NCBI GenBank assembly: GCA_005788585.1
Contig: SYBY01000181.1
Coordinates: 1-5,519, forward strand
DNA: 5,519 nt
Source: Actinomycetota bacterium
GTDB lineage: Bacteria > Actinomycetota > Thermoleophilia > Solirubrobacterales > Solirubrobacteraceae
Direction of reading: 5' to 3'
The notes beneath the pieces are model-generated. The model was not told the origin of the DNA. It ran no database searches and saw only the letters and a program-made list of their open reading frames with translations. Positions within the stretch are counted from its first letter, which is position 1. The number at the start of each line of letters is the position of its first letter. Made by a program: the position numbers and the translations under genes. This document shows positions 1-5,519 of this stretch, piece by piece.

Positions 1-1
1 C

Positions 2-1171
2 GCGCGCACCCCGCTGTCGGGGGACTACGACGTCCTGATCTGCGGTGCGAGCTTCGCGGGGCTGACGGTCGCCCGCGAGCTGGCGGGCTCCGGGGCGAAC
101 GTCCTGGTCATCGACCGCTACGAGATCGGCGAGCGCCAGACGTCCGCCTGCGCGGCGCCGACGGAGTGGCTCGAGAAGCTCGGCCTCGGCCCGTCCATCC
201 GCCAGACCTTCCACGACCTGCTCATCCACCGGCCCAAGCGCGAGTTCGGCTCCGAGCCGAAGGACCACCGCTGGACCCTGCCGTGGTCGTTCTCGACGTT
301 CGACTACCGCCAGCTGTGCGAGCTGCTCGCCGAGCAGGGCGAGGCGGAGTTCGAGACCGCGAAGGTCGAGGAGCTCGTCCCCGCCCAGGACGGCGACGGC
401 CAGCTGCTGACCGTCCGCACCGACCGTGGCGACCTCCGCGCGCCGATCGTCATCGACGCGCTGGGCTGGCGCCGGGTCCTGAGCACCGGCACCGCGATCC
501 AGCCGCCGAACGCCACGCTGTCGCGCGGCCTGGAGGTCCACCCCCCGATCTCCGAGCACGCCCCGGACCTCGAGCTCTGGCTCGATCCGAAGTACATCGG
601 CCCCGGCTACAGCTGGGCGTTCCCGGCCAAGGACGAGGTCCGCATCGGCGTCGGGTCCTTCGACCCCGCGCTCGACGTCAAGCAGCCGACGCTCGAGCTC
701 ACCGCCGACGAGGGCGTCCCCGCCAAGGGCTGGCAGGGCAACTACATCCCCCACAAGCTGCGCAGCGCGACCGAGGGCAGCGTCTTCTTCGTCGGCGACA
801 GCGCCGGGCACTGCCTGCCGACGACCGCGGAGGGCATCCGCCCCGCGCTGTACTTCGGCCTCGCGCTCGGCCGGGAGCTGCGCGCCGTCGTCGACGGCCG
901 GCAGACGCGCGAACAGGCGCTCGAGCGCTATGCGGCGTTCCACGACGAGCACCGCTTCGCCTACGACTGGCTGCTGCGCGTCCAGAAGATGGTCGGCGTC
1001 GCAAACCCCCGGCCGCTGATGGACACGGCGCTCCAGCTCTTCCGCAGCCGGCGGTTCGTGTCGTGGTCCTTCAACCACTACCTCGACATCTGCCCGCCGT
1101 CGTTCATCGATGCGCCCGCACCCGCAGCACCTGAGCCGGCGGTCGCGCCCGCCGAACCGGTGCCCGCCTGA
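2..1171 (+). CDS. FAD-dependent oxidoreductase, geranylgeranyl reductase family (5' end cut by window edge)
   Basis: 389 residues are visible; the reading frame is open to the left edge and no plausible start lies near it. The FAD-binding Rossmann segment begins at about visible residue 9 (DYDVLICGASFAG), so probably only a few N-terminal residues are missing. The dinucleotide motif is GASFAG (15-20), with Ser where GxGxxG has its second Gly. A PGYSWAFP stretch (201-208) matches the YxWxFP motif of geranylgeranyl reductases, which lines the isoprenoid pocket. GDSAGHCLPTTAEGIRPA (265-282) is the second FAD-binding motif of this flavoprotein group. The protein ends in an Ala/Pro-rich tail (about 370-389). 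Family members saturate double bonds of prenyl chains in lipids, quinones or chlorophyll side chains; the substrate here cannot be told. No export signal or membrane segment is evident in the visible part. It stands 139 bases upstream of the chemoreceptor gene, which appears to have its own promoter, so a shared operon is not needed. Confidence 0.85.
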   Translation, partial: ARTPLSGDYDVLICGASFAGLTVARELAGSGANVLVIDRYEIGERQTSACAAPTEWLEKLGLGPSIRQTFHDLLIHRPKREFGSEPKDHRWTLPWSFSTFDYRQLCELLAEQGEAEFETAKVEELVPAQDGDGQLLTVRTDRGDLRAPIVIDALGWRRVLSTGTAIQPPNATLSRGLEVHPPISEHAPDLELWLDPKYIGPGYSWAFPAKDEVRIGVGSFDPALDVKQPTLELTADEGVPAKGWQGNYIPHKLRSATEGSVFFVGDSAGHCLPTTAEGIRPALYFGLALGRELRAVVDGRQTREQALERYAAFHDEHRFAYDWLLRVQKMVGVANPRPLMDTALQLFRSRRFVSWSFNHYLDICPPSFIDAPAPAAPEPAVAPAEPVPA

Positions 1172-1208
1172 CCACCGTGTGAAACCGGGAGGGCCGGTCG
1201 CCAGACCC

Positions 1209-1236
1209 TCAAGCTCCCCCTCCCCAGAACCGATGA
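1209..1236 (+). promoter_or_regulatory. Candidate sigma-28 (FliA/SigD-type) promoter for the chemoreceptor gene
   Basis: TCAAGCTC (1209-1216) and ACCGATGA (1229-1236) resemble the flagellar/chemotaxis sigma factor consensus TAAAGTTT and GCCGATAA. The distance from the TCAA block to the ACCGAT block is 16 bases, against the usual 15. The CCGAT core is intact. The expected transcript start would be around 1243, giving a leader of roughly 65-70 bases before the ATG at 1311. Methyl-accepting chemotaxis genes are commonly transcribed by this sigma factor, so the context agrees. The match is by eye and has several mismatches. Confidence 0.5.
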
Positions 1237-1263
1237 TGCGGGAAGACTGATCACCCCCATCGG
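1230..1263. repeat. Short inverted repeat overlapping the candidate -10 element
   Basis: CCGATG (1230-1235) and CATCGG (1258-1263) are perfect inverted arms separated by 22 bases. Just inside them lie GGG (1240-1242) and CCC (1255-1257), which could extend pairing past a bulge. The left arm is the core of the proposed -10 element, so in a transcript starting near 1243 only the right arm would be present. The repeat would therefore act, if at all, as DNA, for example as a protein-binding site. Six-base arms can arise by chance. Confidence 0.3.
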
Positions 1264-1296
1264 AACCGCTGGTTCGGCTCACCCCTGCCCACCGGG

Positions 1297-1302
1297 AAAG
1301 GA
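1297..1302 (+). promoter_or_regulatory. Ribosome binding site of the chemoreceptor gene
   Basis: AAAGGA ends 8 bases before the ATG at 1311, a near-ideal Shine-Dalgarno match and spacing. It decides the start in favour of 1311 over the next in-frame ATG at 1365 (Met19). GGGA (1294-1297) and TCCC (1304-1307) could form a weak 4-bp hairpin presenting AAGGAC in its loop. Confidence 0.8.
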
Positions 1303-1310
1303 CTCCCGAC

Positions 1311-3533
1311 ATGCGCGCGCTGCTCCGCGTCCCTCTGTCTCCTGCCACTGCCCTGCTCAACCGCATGTCGGTGGCGCTGAAGCTCAGCCTCATCGGCGTG
1401 GTGCTCATCGCACCGGCCGTCTACGTCGCGTCGCAGTACCGCGGCCAGCAGCAGGACCAGATCGCCTTCAGCGCCAAGGAGCGCGTCGGCGCCGAGTACA
1501 TCGCCGCGGCGGACGGGCTGCTGCGCGATCTCGTGCTCCTGCGCTCGGCCGCCGTCCGGTCGTCCGCCGATCTTCCCTCGGACCTCGACGAGGCACGGAC
1601 CCGCGTCGCACGCTCGACGGCCGCGATGACCGCCGTCGACGAGCGTCTGGGCGCCGAGCTGGAGACCACCGAGACCTGGACGAAGCTCCAGCAGGCGATC
1701 AGGGGCCTGGAGGCCGCCGCCGACGGGTCACCCCAGGCCGTCTACGACGCGCACACCGAGGTCAACGCCGCCGCGATCGGGCTCATCACGCTCGCCGGCG
1801 ACACGTCGAACCTCATCCTCGACCCCGATCTCGACACGTACTACCTCATGGACGCGGTGGTCGTGAAGCTGCCGAACCTCGCCGAGACGGCGGGCCAGGC
1901 GGCCGACCAGCAGGTCGTCATGACCGCGGGCGGCGCCAGCCCGACCATGCGCCAGCGGATCGACCTGGCGGCGGCCGGCGGAGTCCTCGAATCAACCCTC
2001 GCCGGCGTGCAGGGCGGGCTCGACACCGCGTACGAGAACACGCAGGACGACGCGCTGAAGCCCGCGCTCGCCGAGACGGCGAAGCAGCTCGATGACGCCG
2101 CATCCGCGCAGGTCACGGAGATCGACGACGCAGTCGGCGCCGACATCGACCCGCGCACCGCGGAGGCGCTCGGCGTCGCGACGGCGACGGCGGCAGGCGC
2201 GCTCGCCGCCGAGGTCTCGCCGCAGATGGACCGGCTCATCGGCGTCCGCATCGACGGGTTCAAGGCAGCAGAGCGGCGCACGCTGCTCATCAGCGGCCTC
2301 GGCGTCCTGGTCGGCATCTACCTCTTCCTCGCGCTGTTCATGGCGATCACCGGCTCGGTCCGGCGGATGGTCGAGGTCGCCGAGCACATCGCCGAGGGCG
2401 ACGCCGATCACCACGTCGACGTCCGCAGCCGCGACGAGTTCGGTCGCCTCGGCGGCGCCTTCGACCGGATGAGCGCGTACCTGCGCGACTCCGCGAACGT
2501 CGCCGACCGGATCGCCGAGGGCGATCTCACCGTCGAGCCCACCCCCCGCTCGGAGCGCGACGTCCTGGGCAGCGCGCTGCTGGCGATGGTCCAGCGCCTC
2601 CGGGACCTCGTGGGCCGCGTCTCGGGCTCCGCGACGACGCTGACGAACGCCTCGCAGGAGATGGCGACGACGTCCGAGCAGGCCAGCCGCGCGGTCGACG
2701 AGATCGCGACCGCCATGGAGCAGGTTGCCGTCGGCGCCCGCGACCAGCAGCTGTCCGTCCGCAGCACGCGCGAGGCGACCGAGGCGATCGCCCAGGCGTC
2801 GCGGGACTCCGCCGAGCAGGCGCACGCCACGAGCGACGCGGCCGAGCAGGCGCGCGTCGCCGCAGATCAGGGACTCCAGGCGGCCAGTGACGCCACCGAG
2901 GCGATGCGCGTCGTGCGCGAGGCATCGGCCGACGCGAGCCGGGCCATCGCGGCTCTGGGCCAGCGGTCCCGCGAGATCGGCGGGATCGTCGACACCATCA
3001 ACGGCATCGCCGAGCAGACGAACCTCCTCGCGCTGAACGCCGCCCTCGAGGCGTCGCGCGCGGGCGAGCACGGCCGCGGATTCGCGGTCGTCGCCGAAGA
3101 GGTCCGGACGCTCGCCGAGGAGTCGCAGCGCGCGACCGCCTCCATCGCGTCGCTCATCGGCGAGATGCAGGCACAGACCGATGCGGCCGTGACCGCGGTC
3201 GACGCCGGCGCCGAGCGCAGTGAGCACGGCGACGCCACCGTCGAACGCACCCGTGAGGCCTTCACCGCCATCGAGGAGGCGATCCGCGGGGTCGCCGCGC
3301 GCGTCGAGGAGATCACCGGCGCGATCGGCGCCGTGGTCAGCGGCTCCGAGCACGTCCTGGGTGACGTCGCGAAGGTGTCCGAGGTCGCCGACCGCTCGAG
3401 TGAGACCACCGAGCACGTCTCGGCCTCCACCCAGCAGACGTCGGCGTCGACGCAGGAGATCGCGTCGGCGGCCAAGGCGCTGCAGGCGACCGCCGGCGAG
3501 CTCGAGCGCGCCGTCGCGGAGTTCCGGGTCTAG
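1311..3533 (+). CDS. Methyl-accepting chemotaxis protein (transmembrane chemoreceptor)
   Basis: 740 residues, complete, started at 1311 because of the AAAGGA site 8 bases upstream. Order of parts: short basic cytoplasmic N-terminus; membrane segment about 25-43; extracytoplasmic sensor about 44-322, largely helical, with an acidic motif [12 protein letters not shown] (170-181); second membrane segment about 324-347; HAMP domain about 346-398; a second HAMP-like repeat about 395-440 ([11 protein letters not shown]); then the long coiled-coil signalling hairpin. The hairpin tip at about 555-605 is textbook ([20 protein letters not shown], then [20 protein letters not shown]) and is where CheA and CheW bind. 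Gln/Glu-rich segments at about 448-475 and 704-722 ([16 protein letters not shown]) look like methylation regions. The C-terminus (ERAVAEFRV) has no NWETF-like pentapeptide for tethering CheR/CheB. It senses a signal outside the membrane and controls CheA kinase and hence flagellar behaviour. The ligand is unknown. Its stop overlaps that of the convergent aminotransferase gene. Confidence 0.97.
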   Translation: MRALLRVPLSPATALLNRMSVALKLSLIGVVLIAPAVYVASQYRGQQQDQIAFSAKERVGAEYIAAADGLLRDLVLLRSAAVRSSADLPSDLDEARTRVARSTAAMTAVDERLGAELETTETWTKLQQAIRGLEAAADGSPQAVYDAHTEVNAAAIGLITLAGDTSNLILDPDLDTYYLMDAVVVKLPNLAETAGQAADQQVVMTAGGASPTMRQRIDLAAAGGVLESTLAGVQGGLDTAYENTQDDALKPALAETAKQLDDAASAQVTEIDDAVGADIDPRTAEALGVATATAAGALAAEVSPQMDRLIGVRIDGFKAAERRTLLISGLGVLVGIYLFLALFMAITGSVRRMVEVAEHIAEGDADHHVDVRSRDEFGRLGGAFDRMSAYLRDSANVADRIAEGDLTVEPTPRSERDVLGSALLAMVQRLRDLVGRVSGSATTLTNASQEMATTSEQASRAVDEIATAMEQVAVGARDQQLSVRSTREATEAIAQASRDSAEQAHATSDAAEQARVAADQGLQAASDATEAMRVVREASADASRAIAALGQRSREIGGIVDTINGIAEQTNLLALNAALEASRAGEHGRGFAVVAEEVRTLAEESQRATASIASLIGEMQAQTDAAVTAVDAGAERSEHGDATVERTREAFTAIEEAIRGVAARVEEITGAIGAVVSGSEHVLGDVAKVSEVADRSSETTEHVSASTQQTSASTQEIASAAKALQATAGELERAVAEFRV

Positions 3534-4927
3534 CCCGCGTAGGCCGCCTCGTACGCGCGGTGGATGTCCGCGCCGCGCGTACGCAGGAAGTCGCCGACCA
3601 CCTCGATCGTGCGGTCGATGTCCGCGTCGGTGTGCGCGTAGGACGTGAAGCAGCGGTTGGTGTAGAAGGGCTGCATGTAGATGCCGTTGCTGAGCATGTG
3701 CGCCTGGAACTCGGCGTCGATGCCGGTGTCCTTGGTCACGGCGAAGGCGGCGATGTCGCGGTAGTCGACGATCTCGCGGTCGGTGAAGTACAGGCACCAC
3801 ATCGAGCCGAAGTTGATGCACTGGGCGGGGAGCCCGAGCCGCGCGATCTCCGCGTTGATGTCCGCGGACAGCCGGTCCCCCACCGCGAAGAGGCGCTCGT
3901 GCACCGGCTCACGCTCGAGGATCTCGAGCGTCTTCAGTGCGGCGGCGACGCAGACGAGCTCACCGTTGAACGTGCCCGAGTACGACACCGGCCCCTCCGG
4001 CTCCATGAACGCCATGACGTCGGCGCGGCCCGCGAGGCCGGAGACCGGGAAGCCGTTCGCGACCGCCTTGCCGAAGGCGGTCAGGTCCGGGGTGACGCCG
4101 TAGAGCTCCTGGCAGCCGCCGAGCGCATGGCGGAAGCCGGTGATCATCTCGTCGAAGAACAGCAGCACGCCGTGGCGGTCGCACAGCTCGCGCACCCGCG
4201 CCAGGAACCCCGGCTGCGGGAGGAGCACGCCGCACGCGTGCGAGATCGGCTCGAGCGCCACGCACGCCACCTCGTCGCCGGCCTGCTCGAGGTAGGCCTC
4301 CAGCGCGTCCGCGTCGTTCCAGCGCAGCACGGTCGTCAGCGCGGTGACCGCAGCCGGCGTGCCCGCGGAGACGGGAACGGTGTGCGGCGCCTCGGGCGGG
4401 CCCGCGACGTCGAGGGACGGCTTCAGGCTCTGCTGCACCGCGTCGTGCCAGCCGTGGTAGTGGCCTTCGAACTTCACGACGCGCTCGCGGCCGGTGAACG
4501 CCCGCGCCACGCGGATGGCGTGGTACGTCGCCTCCGTGCCCGCGCAGGTGAGGATGACCTTCTCCGCACTGGGGATGAGCTCGATGACCTTCTCGCACAG
4601 CGCGATCTCCGCCTCGTGCGGGAGGGCGAACAGCACGCCGCGGTCCATCACCTCGAGGACGGCCTCGCGGACCTCCGGGTGGTTCTGGCCGAGGACCGAC
4701 GGGCCGAACGAGCCGTGGTAGTCGAGGTACTCGTTGCCGTCGAGATCCCAGAGCCGCGAGCCCGCCGCCTTGACGATCGTCAGCGGGTACGGCCGCCAGT
4801 AGCGCCCGCCGCCGATGACGCCCAGCGGCGCGCTGCGCTGCGCGCGCTCGTGGAACGCCGCCGACTTCGCGGTGCGGATCGTGAGGTCCTGGCGCTCGGC
4901 GACGCGTGCGTGATCCATGTCGAGCAT
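3530..4927 (-). CDS. Class III PLP-dependent aminotransferase, glutamate-1-semialdehyde aminomutase-like
   Basis: 465 residues from the ATG at 4927, which overlaps the stop of the upstream gene as TGATG. The frame stays open further upstream, but that region codes for hydantoinase B in another frame. A second ATG at 4918 (Met4) is possible; neither has a strong Shine-Dalgarno site, which fits coupled translation. Seen: [11 protein letters not shown] (60-70), phosphate-binding GTEAT (130-134), HYHGWH (156-161) with the Tyr expected to stack on PLP, FFDE (257-260) with Asp259 as the ligand of the PLP ring nitrogen, [10 protein letters not shown] (285-294) with Lys287 as the Schiff-base lysine, and YSGTFNG (316-322). 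The layout resembles HemL, including [19 protein letters not shown] (264-282). However, the tip is [10 protein letters not shown] rather than the usual LGKIIGGGxP, and the protein is longer than the roughly 430 residues usual for HemL. With a hydantoinase subunit as operon partner, a catabolic aminotransferase or aminomutase is more likely than a tetrapyrrole enzyme. The substrate is unknown. Confidence 0.93.
   Translation of the reverse strand: MLDMDHARVAERQDLTIRTAKSAAFHERAQRSAPLGVIGGGRYWRPYPLTIVKAAGSRLWDLDGNEYLDYHGSFGPSVLGQNHPEVREAVLEVMDRGVLFALPHEAEIALCEKVIELIPSAEKVILTCAGTEATYHAIRVARAFTGRERVVKFEGHYHGWHDAVQQSLKPSLDVAGPPEAPHTVPVSAGTPAAVTALTTVLRWNDADALEAYLEQAGDEVACVALEPISHACGVLLPQPGFLARVRELCDRHGVLLFFDEMITGFRHALGGCQELYGVTPDLTAFGKAVANGFPVSGLAGRADVMAFMEPEGPVSYSGTFNGELVCVAAALKTLEILEREPVHERLFAVGDRLSADINAEIARLGLPAQCINFGSMWCLYFTDREIVDYRDIAAFAVTKDTGIDAEFQAHMLSNGIYMQPFYTNRCFTSYAHTDADIDRTIEVVGDFLRTRGADIHRAYEAAYAG
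3550..3583. repeat. 11-bp perfect GC-rich inverted repeat at the convergent gene junction
   Basis: CGTACGCGCGG (3550-3560) and CCGCGCGTACG (3573-3583) are exact reverse complements with a 12-base spacer. On the chemoreceptor mRNA the stem would start 17 bases after the stop codon. On the opposite strand it lies within codons 449-460 of the aminotransferase. Neither side has a T-run, so it is not a canonical intrinsic terminator. It could still mark or stabilise a 3' end, or act in both directions because it is symmetric. The repeat is directly visible; the role is inference. Confidence 0.5.
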
Positions 4928-4929
4928 CA
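4925..4929 (-). promoter_or_regulatory. TGATG stop-start overlap (translational coupling)
   Basis: On the minus strand the TGA stop of the hydantoinase B gene (4929-4927) shares its A with the ATG of the aminotransferase (4927-4925). No good Shine-Dalgarno sequence precedes the ATG (the upstream bases read GCGGACGGCGCG). Ribosomes ending the first gene probably re-initiate on the second, giving linked expression. Confidence 0.8.
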
Positions 4930-5519
4930 CGCGCCGTCCGCGCGGAGCGCTGCGGTGGCGGCGGCGTCGACCGTGCCCTCCTCGGTGAGCACCACGCCGT
5001 AGCGCTCGCGCGCGGCGTCCGGTGAGACGTAGCCGCCCCGCACGTCCCGGGCCACCCGCTCGGGATCGCGGGTCCGCGGGTCGCCCATGCCCCCGCCGCC
5101 GCCGGAGCGCACGACGAACGCGTCGCCCGCACGGAGATGGACGTTCGTGAACTTGCCGTCGGACTCCAGGCCGAGGTCGCGCATCGTCAGGCGCTTGCCC
5201 TCGCGTTCGACGGCGAACGCGTTGCTGTCGCCGTCCTCTCCGCCCAGCGTCCCCCACGGCGCGGACTTCCACCGGTCCAGGAACCCGCTGACGAGCGTGT
5301 CCGCGGTGCAGGTGAACACGCGCTCGTCGCCGACGCCGCCGCGCATGTGGCCTGGCCCCGCGGAGTCGGTGCGCAGCTCGCGCTTCTCGAAGCGCACCGG
5401 GTAGCGCGCCTCCCACACCTCGATCGACTCGTTGCCGCACATGGCCATGCTGTGCCACTGCGTCGTCAGGCCGTCGGCGTGCGCGCGGGCGCCTCCCCCG
5501 CCGCCGCCCAGGGCGTACC
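4927..5519 (-). CDS. Hydantoinase B/oxoprolinase family subunit, C-terminal part (5' end outside window)
   Basis: About 196 C-terminal residues are visible; full-length members usually run to 500-600 residues, so most of the gene lies beyond the right edge. The visible part follows the family closely: a Gly-rich ALGGGGGGARAHADG at the edge, then NESIEVWEARYPVRFEKREL, DSAGPGHMRGGVGDERVF, a Gly-rich RSGGGGGMGDPRTRDPERVA, and the closing GGYVSPDAARERYGVVL with AATAALRA. The family includes the ATP-dependent N-methylhydantoinase and 5-oxoprolinase B parts and subunits of acetone/acetophenone-type carboxylases. It normally works with a HyuA-type ATP-binding subunit, expected upstream (to the right, unseen). 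The reaction here cannot be decided from this fragment. It is coupled to the downstream aminotransferase, which suggests a pathway for an N-containing substrate. The reading in this frame starts before the window, so the internal Met at 5448 is not the start. Confidence 0.92.
   Translation of the reverse strand, partial: YALGGGGGGARAHADGLTTQWHSMAMCGNESIEVWEARYPVRFEKRELRTDSAGPGHMRGGVGDERVFTCTADTLVSGFLDRWKSAPWGTLGGEDGDSNAFAVEREGKRLTMRDLGLESDGKFTNVHLRAGDAFVVRSGGGGGMGDPRTRDPERVARDVRGGYVSPDAARERYGVVLTEEGTVDAAATAALRADGA

Noticed and set aside
166..1134. 322-codon plus-strand open frame overlapping the oxidoreductase
   Set aside because: Pro/Arg-rich out-of-frame translation; the other frame carries the FAD-binding and YxWxFP motifs.
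1189..1210. Possible terminator of the oxidoreductase gene: GGTC/GACC stem with flanking GAG/CTC
   Set aside because: The stem is short (4 bp, then a bulge), there is no T-run after it, and its right arm runs into the candidate promoter.
1992..3821. 609-codon open frame on the minus strand across the chemoreceptor gene
   Set aside because: It is rich in Arg, Gly and Leu with no recognisable domain, and lies opposite a textbook receptor coding sequence. High GC makes stop codons rare in shadow frames.
4828..4845. GCGCGC-TGCGCT-GCGCGC inverted repeat in the aminotransferase gene
   Set aside because: Simple alternating GC repeat encoding an ordinary stretch of the protein; it is expected by chance at this base composition and has no positional support.
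3560..5002. 480-codon open frame on the plus strand opposite the aminotransferase and hydantoinase B genes
   Set aside because: Low-complexity Val/Arg/Ala/Glu composition and no family motif; both opposing genes have clear catalytic or family motifs, so this is an antisense shadow.
5086..5106. Runs of Gly codons in the hydantoinase B gene (here and near 5491-5508) as possible repeats
   Set aside because: Gly-rich loops at these points are normal for the family C-terminal region, so no separate repeat element is needed.
4928..5458. N-terminal extension of the aminotransferase up to position 5458
   Set aside because: The extension is Arg/Gly-rich and out of frame with the hydantoinase B sequence that clearly occupies this stretch. 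The TGATG junction gives a natural start at 4927.

Overview
The window is very GC-rich, with dense coding and short gaps. It reads as a motile, high-GC bacterium. An actinobacterial lineage of the Solirubrobacter/Conexibacter/Patulibacter kind (Thermoleophilia) is my best guess from composition, gene content and a possible flagellar-type promoter. That placement is inference and rests on no marker gene.

Layout: (1) Positions 2-1171, plus strand: the nearly complete 3' part of an FAD-dependent oxidoreductase of the geranylgeranyl reductase family. (2) Positions 1172-1310: a 139-base gap holding a candidate sigma-28/FliA-type promoter, a small inverted repeat over it, and a clear Shine-Dalgarno site. 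(3) Positions 1311-3533, plus strand: a complete 740-residue methyl-accepting chemotaxis protein with two membrane segments, a HAMP domain with a second HAMP-like repeat, and a full signalling hairpin. (4) Positions 4927-3530, minus strand: a complete class III PLP aminotransferase related to glutamate-1-semialdehyde aminomutase. (5) Positions 5519-4927, minus strand: the C-terminal part of a hydantoinase B/oxoprolinase-type subunit, running off the right edge.

The two minus-strand genes overlap by one base in a TGATG junction, so they are almost certainly one translationally coupled operon. They probably serve degradation of a nitrogen-containing compound, with further genes such as hyuA expected beyond the right edge. 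This operon runs head-on into the chemoreceptor gene. The two genes share a single CTAG, each using it on its own strand as a TAG stop. An 11-bp perfect GC-rich inverted repeat lies 17 bases past the chemoreceptor stop, inside the end of the aminotransferase gene.

The prenyl-reductase-like gene, the chemoreceptor and the catabolic operon look like three separate transcription units. A link in which the receptor senses the compound degraded by the neighbouring operon is possible but unproven. No RNA genes, mobile elements or CRISPR arrays were seen, and there is no gene-free stretch over 300 bases. I did not find a clearly new system. The most unusual local structure is the convergent junction at 3530-3583.
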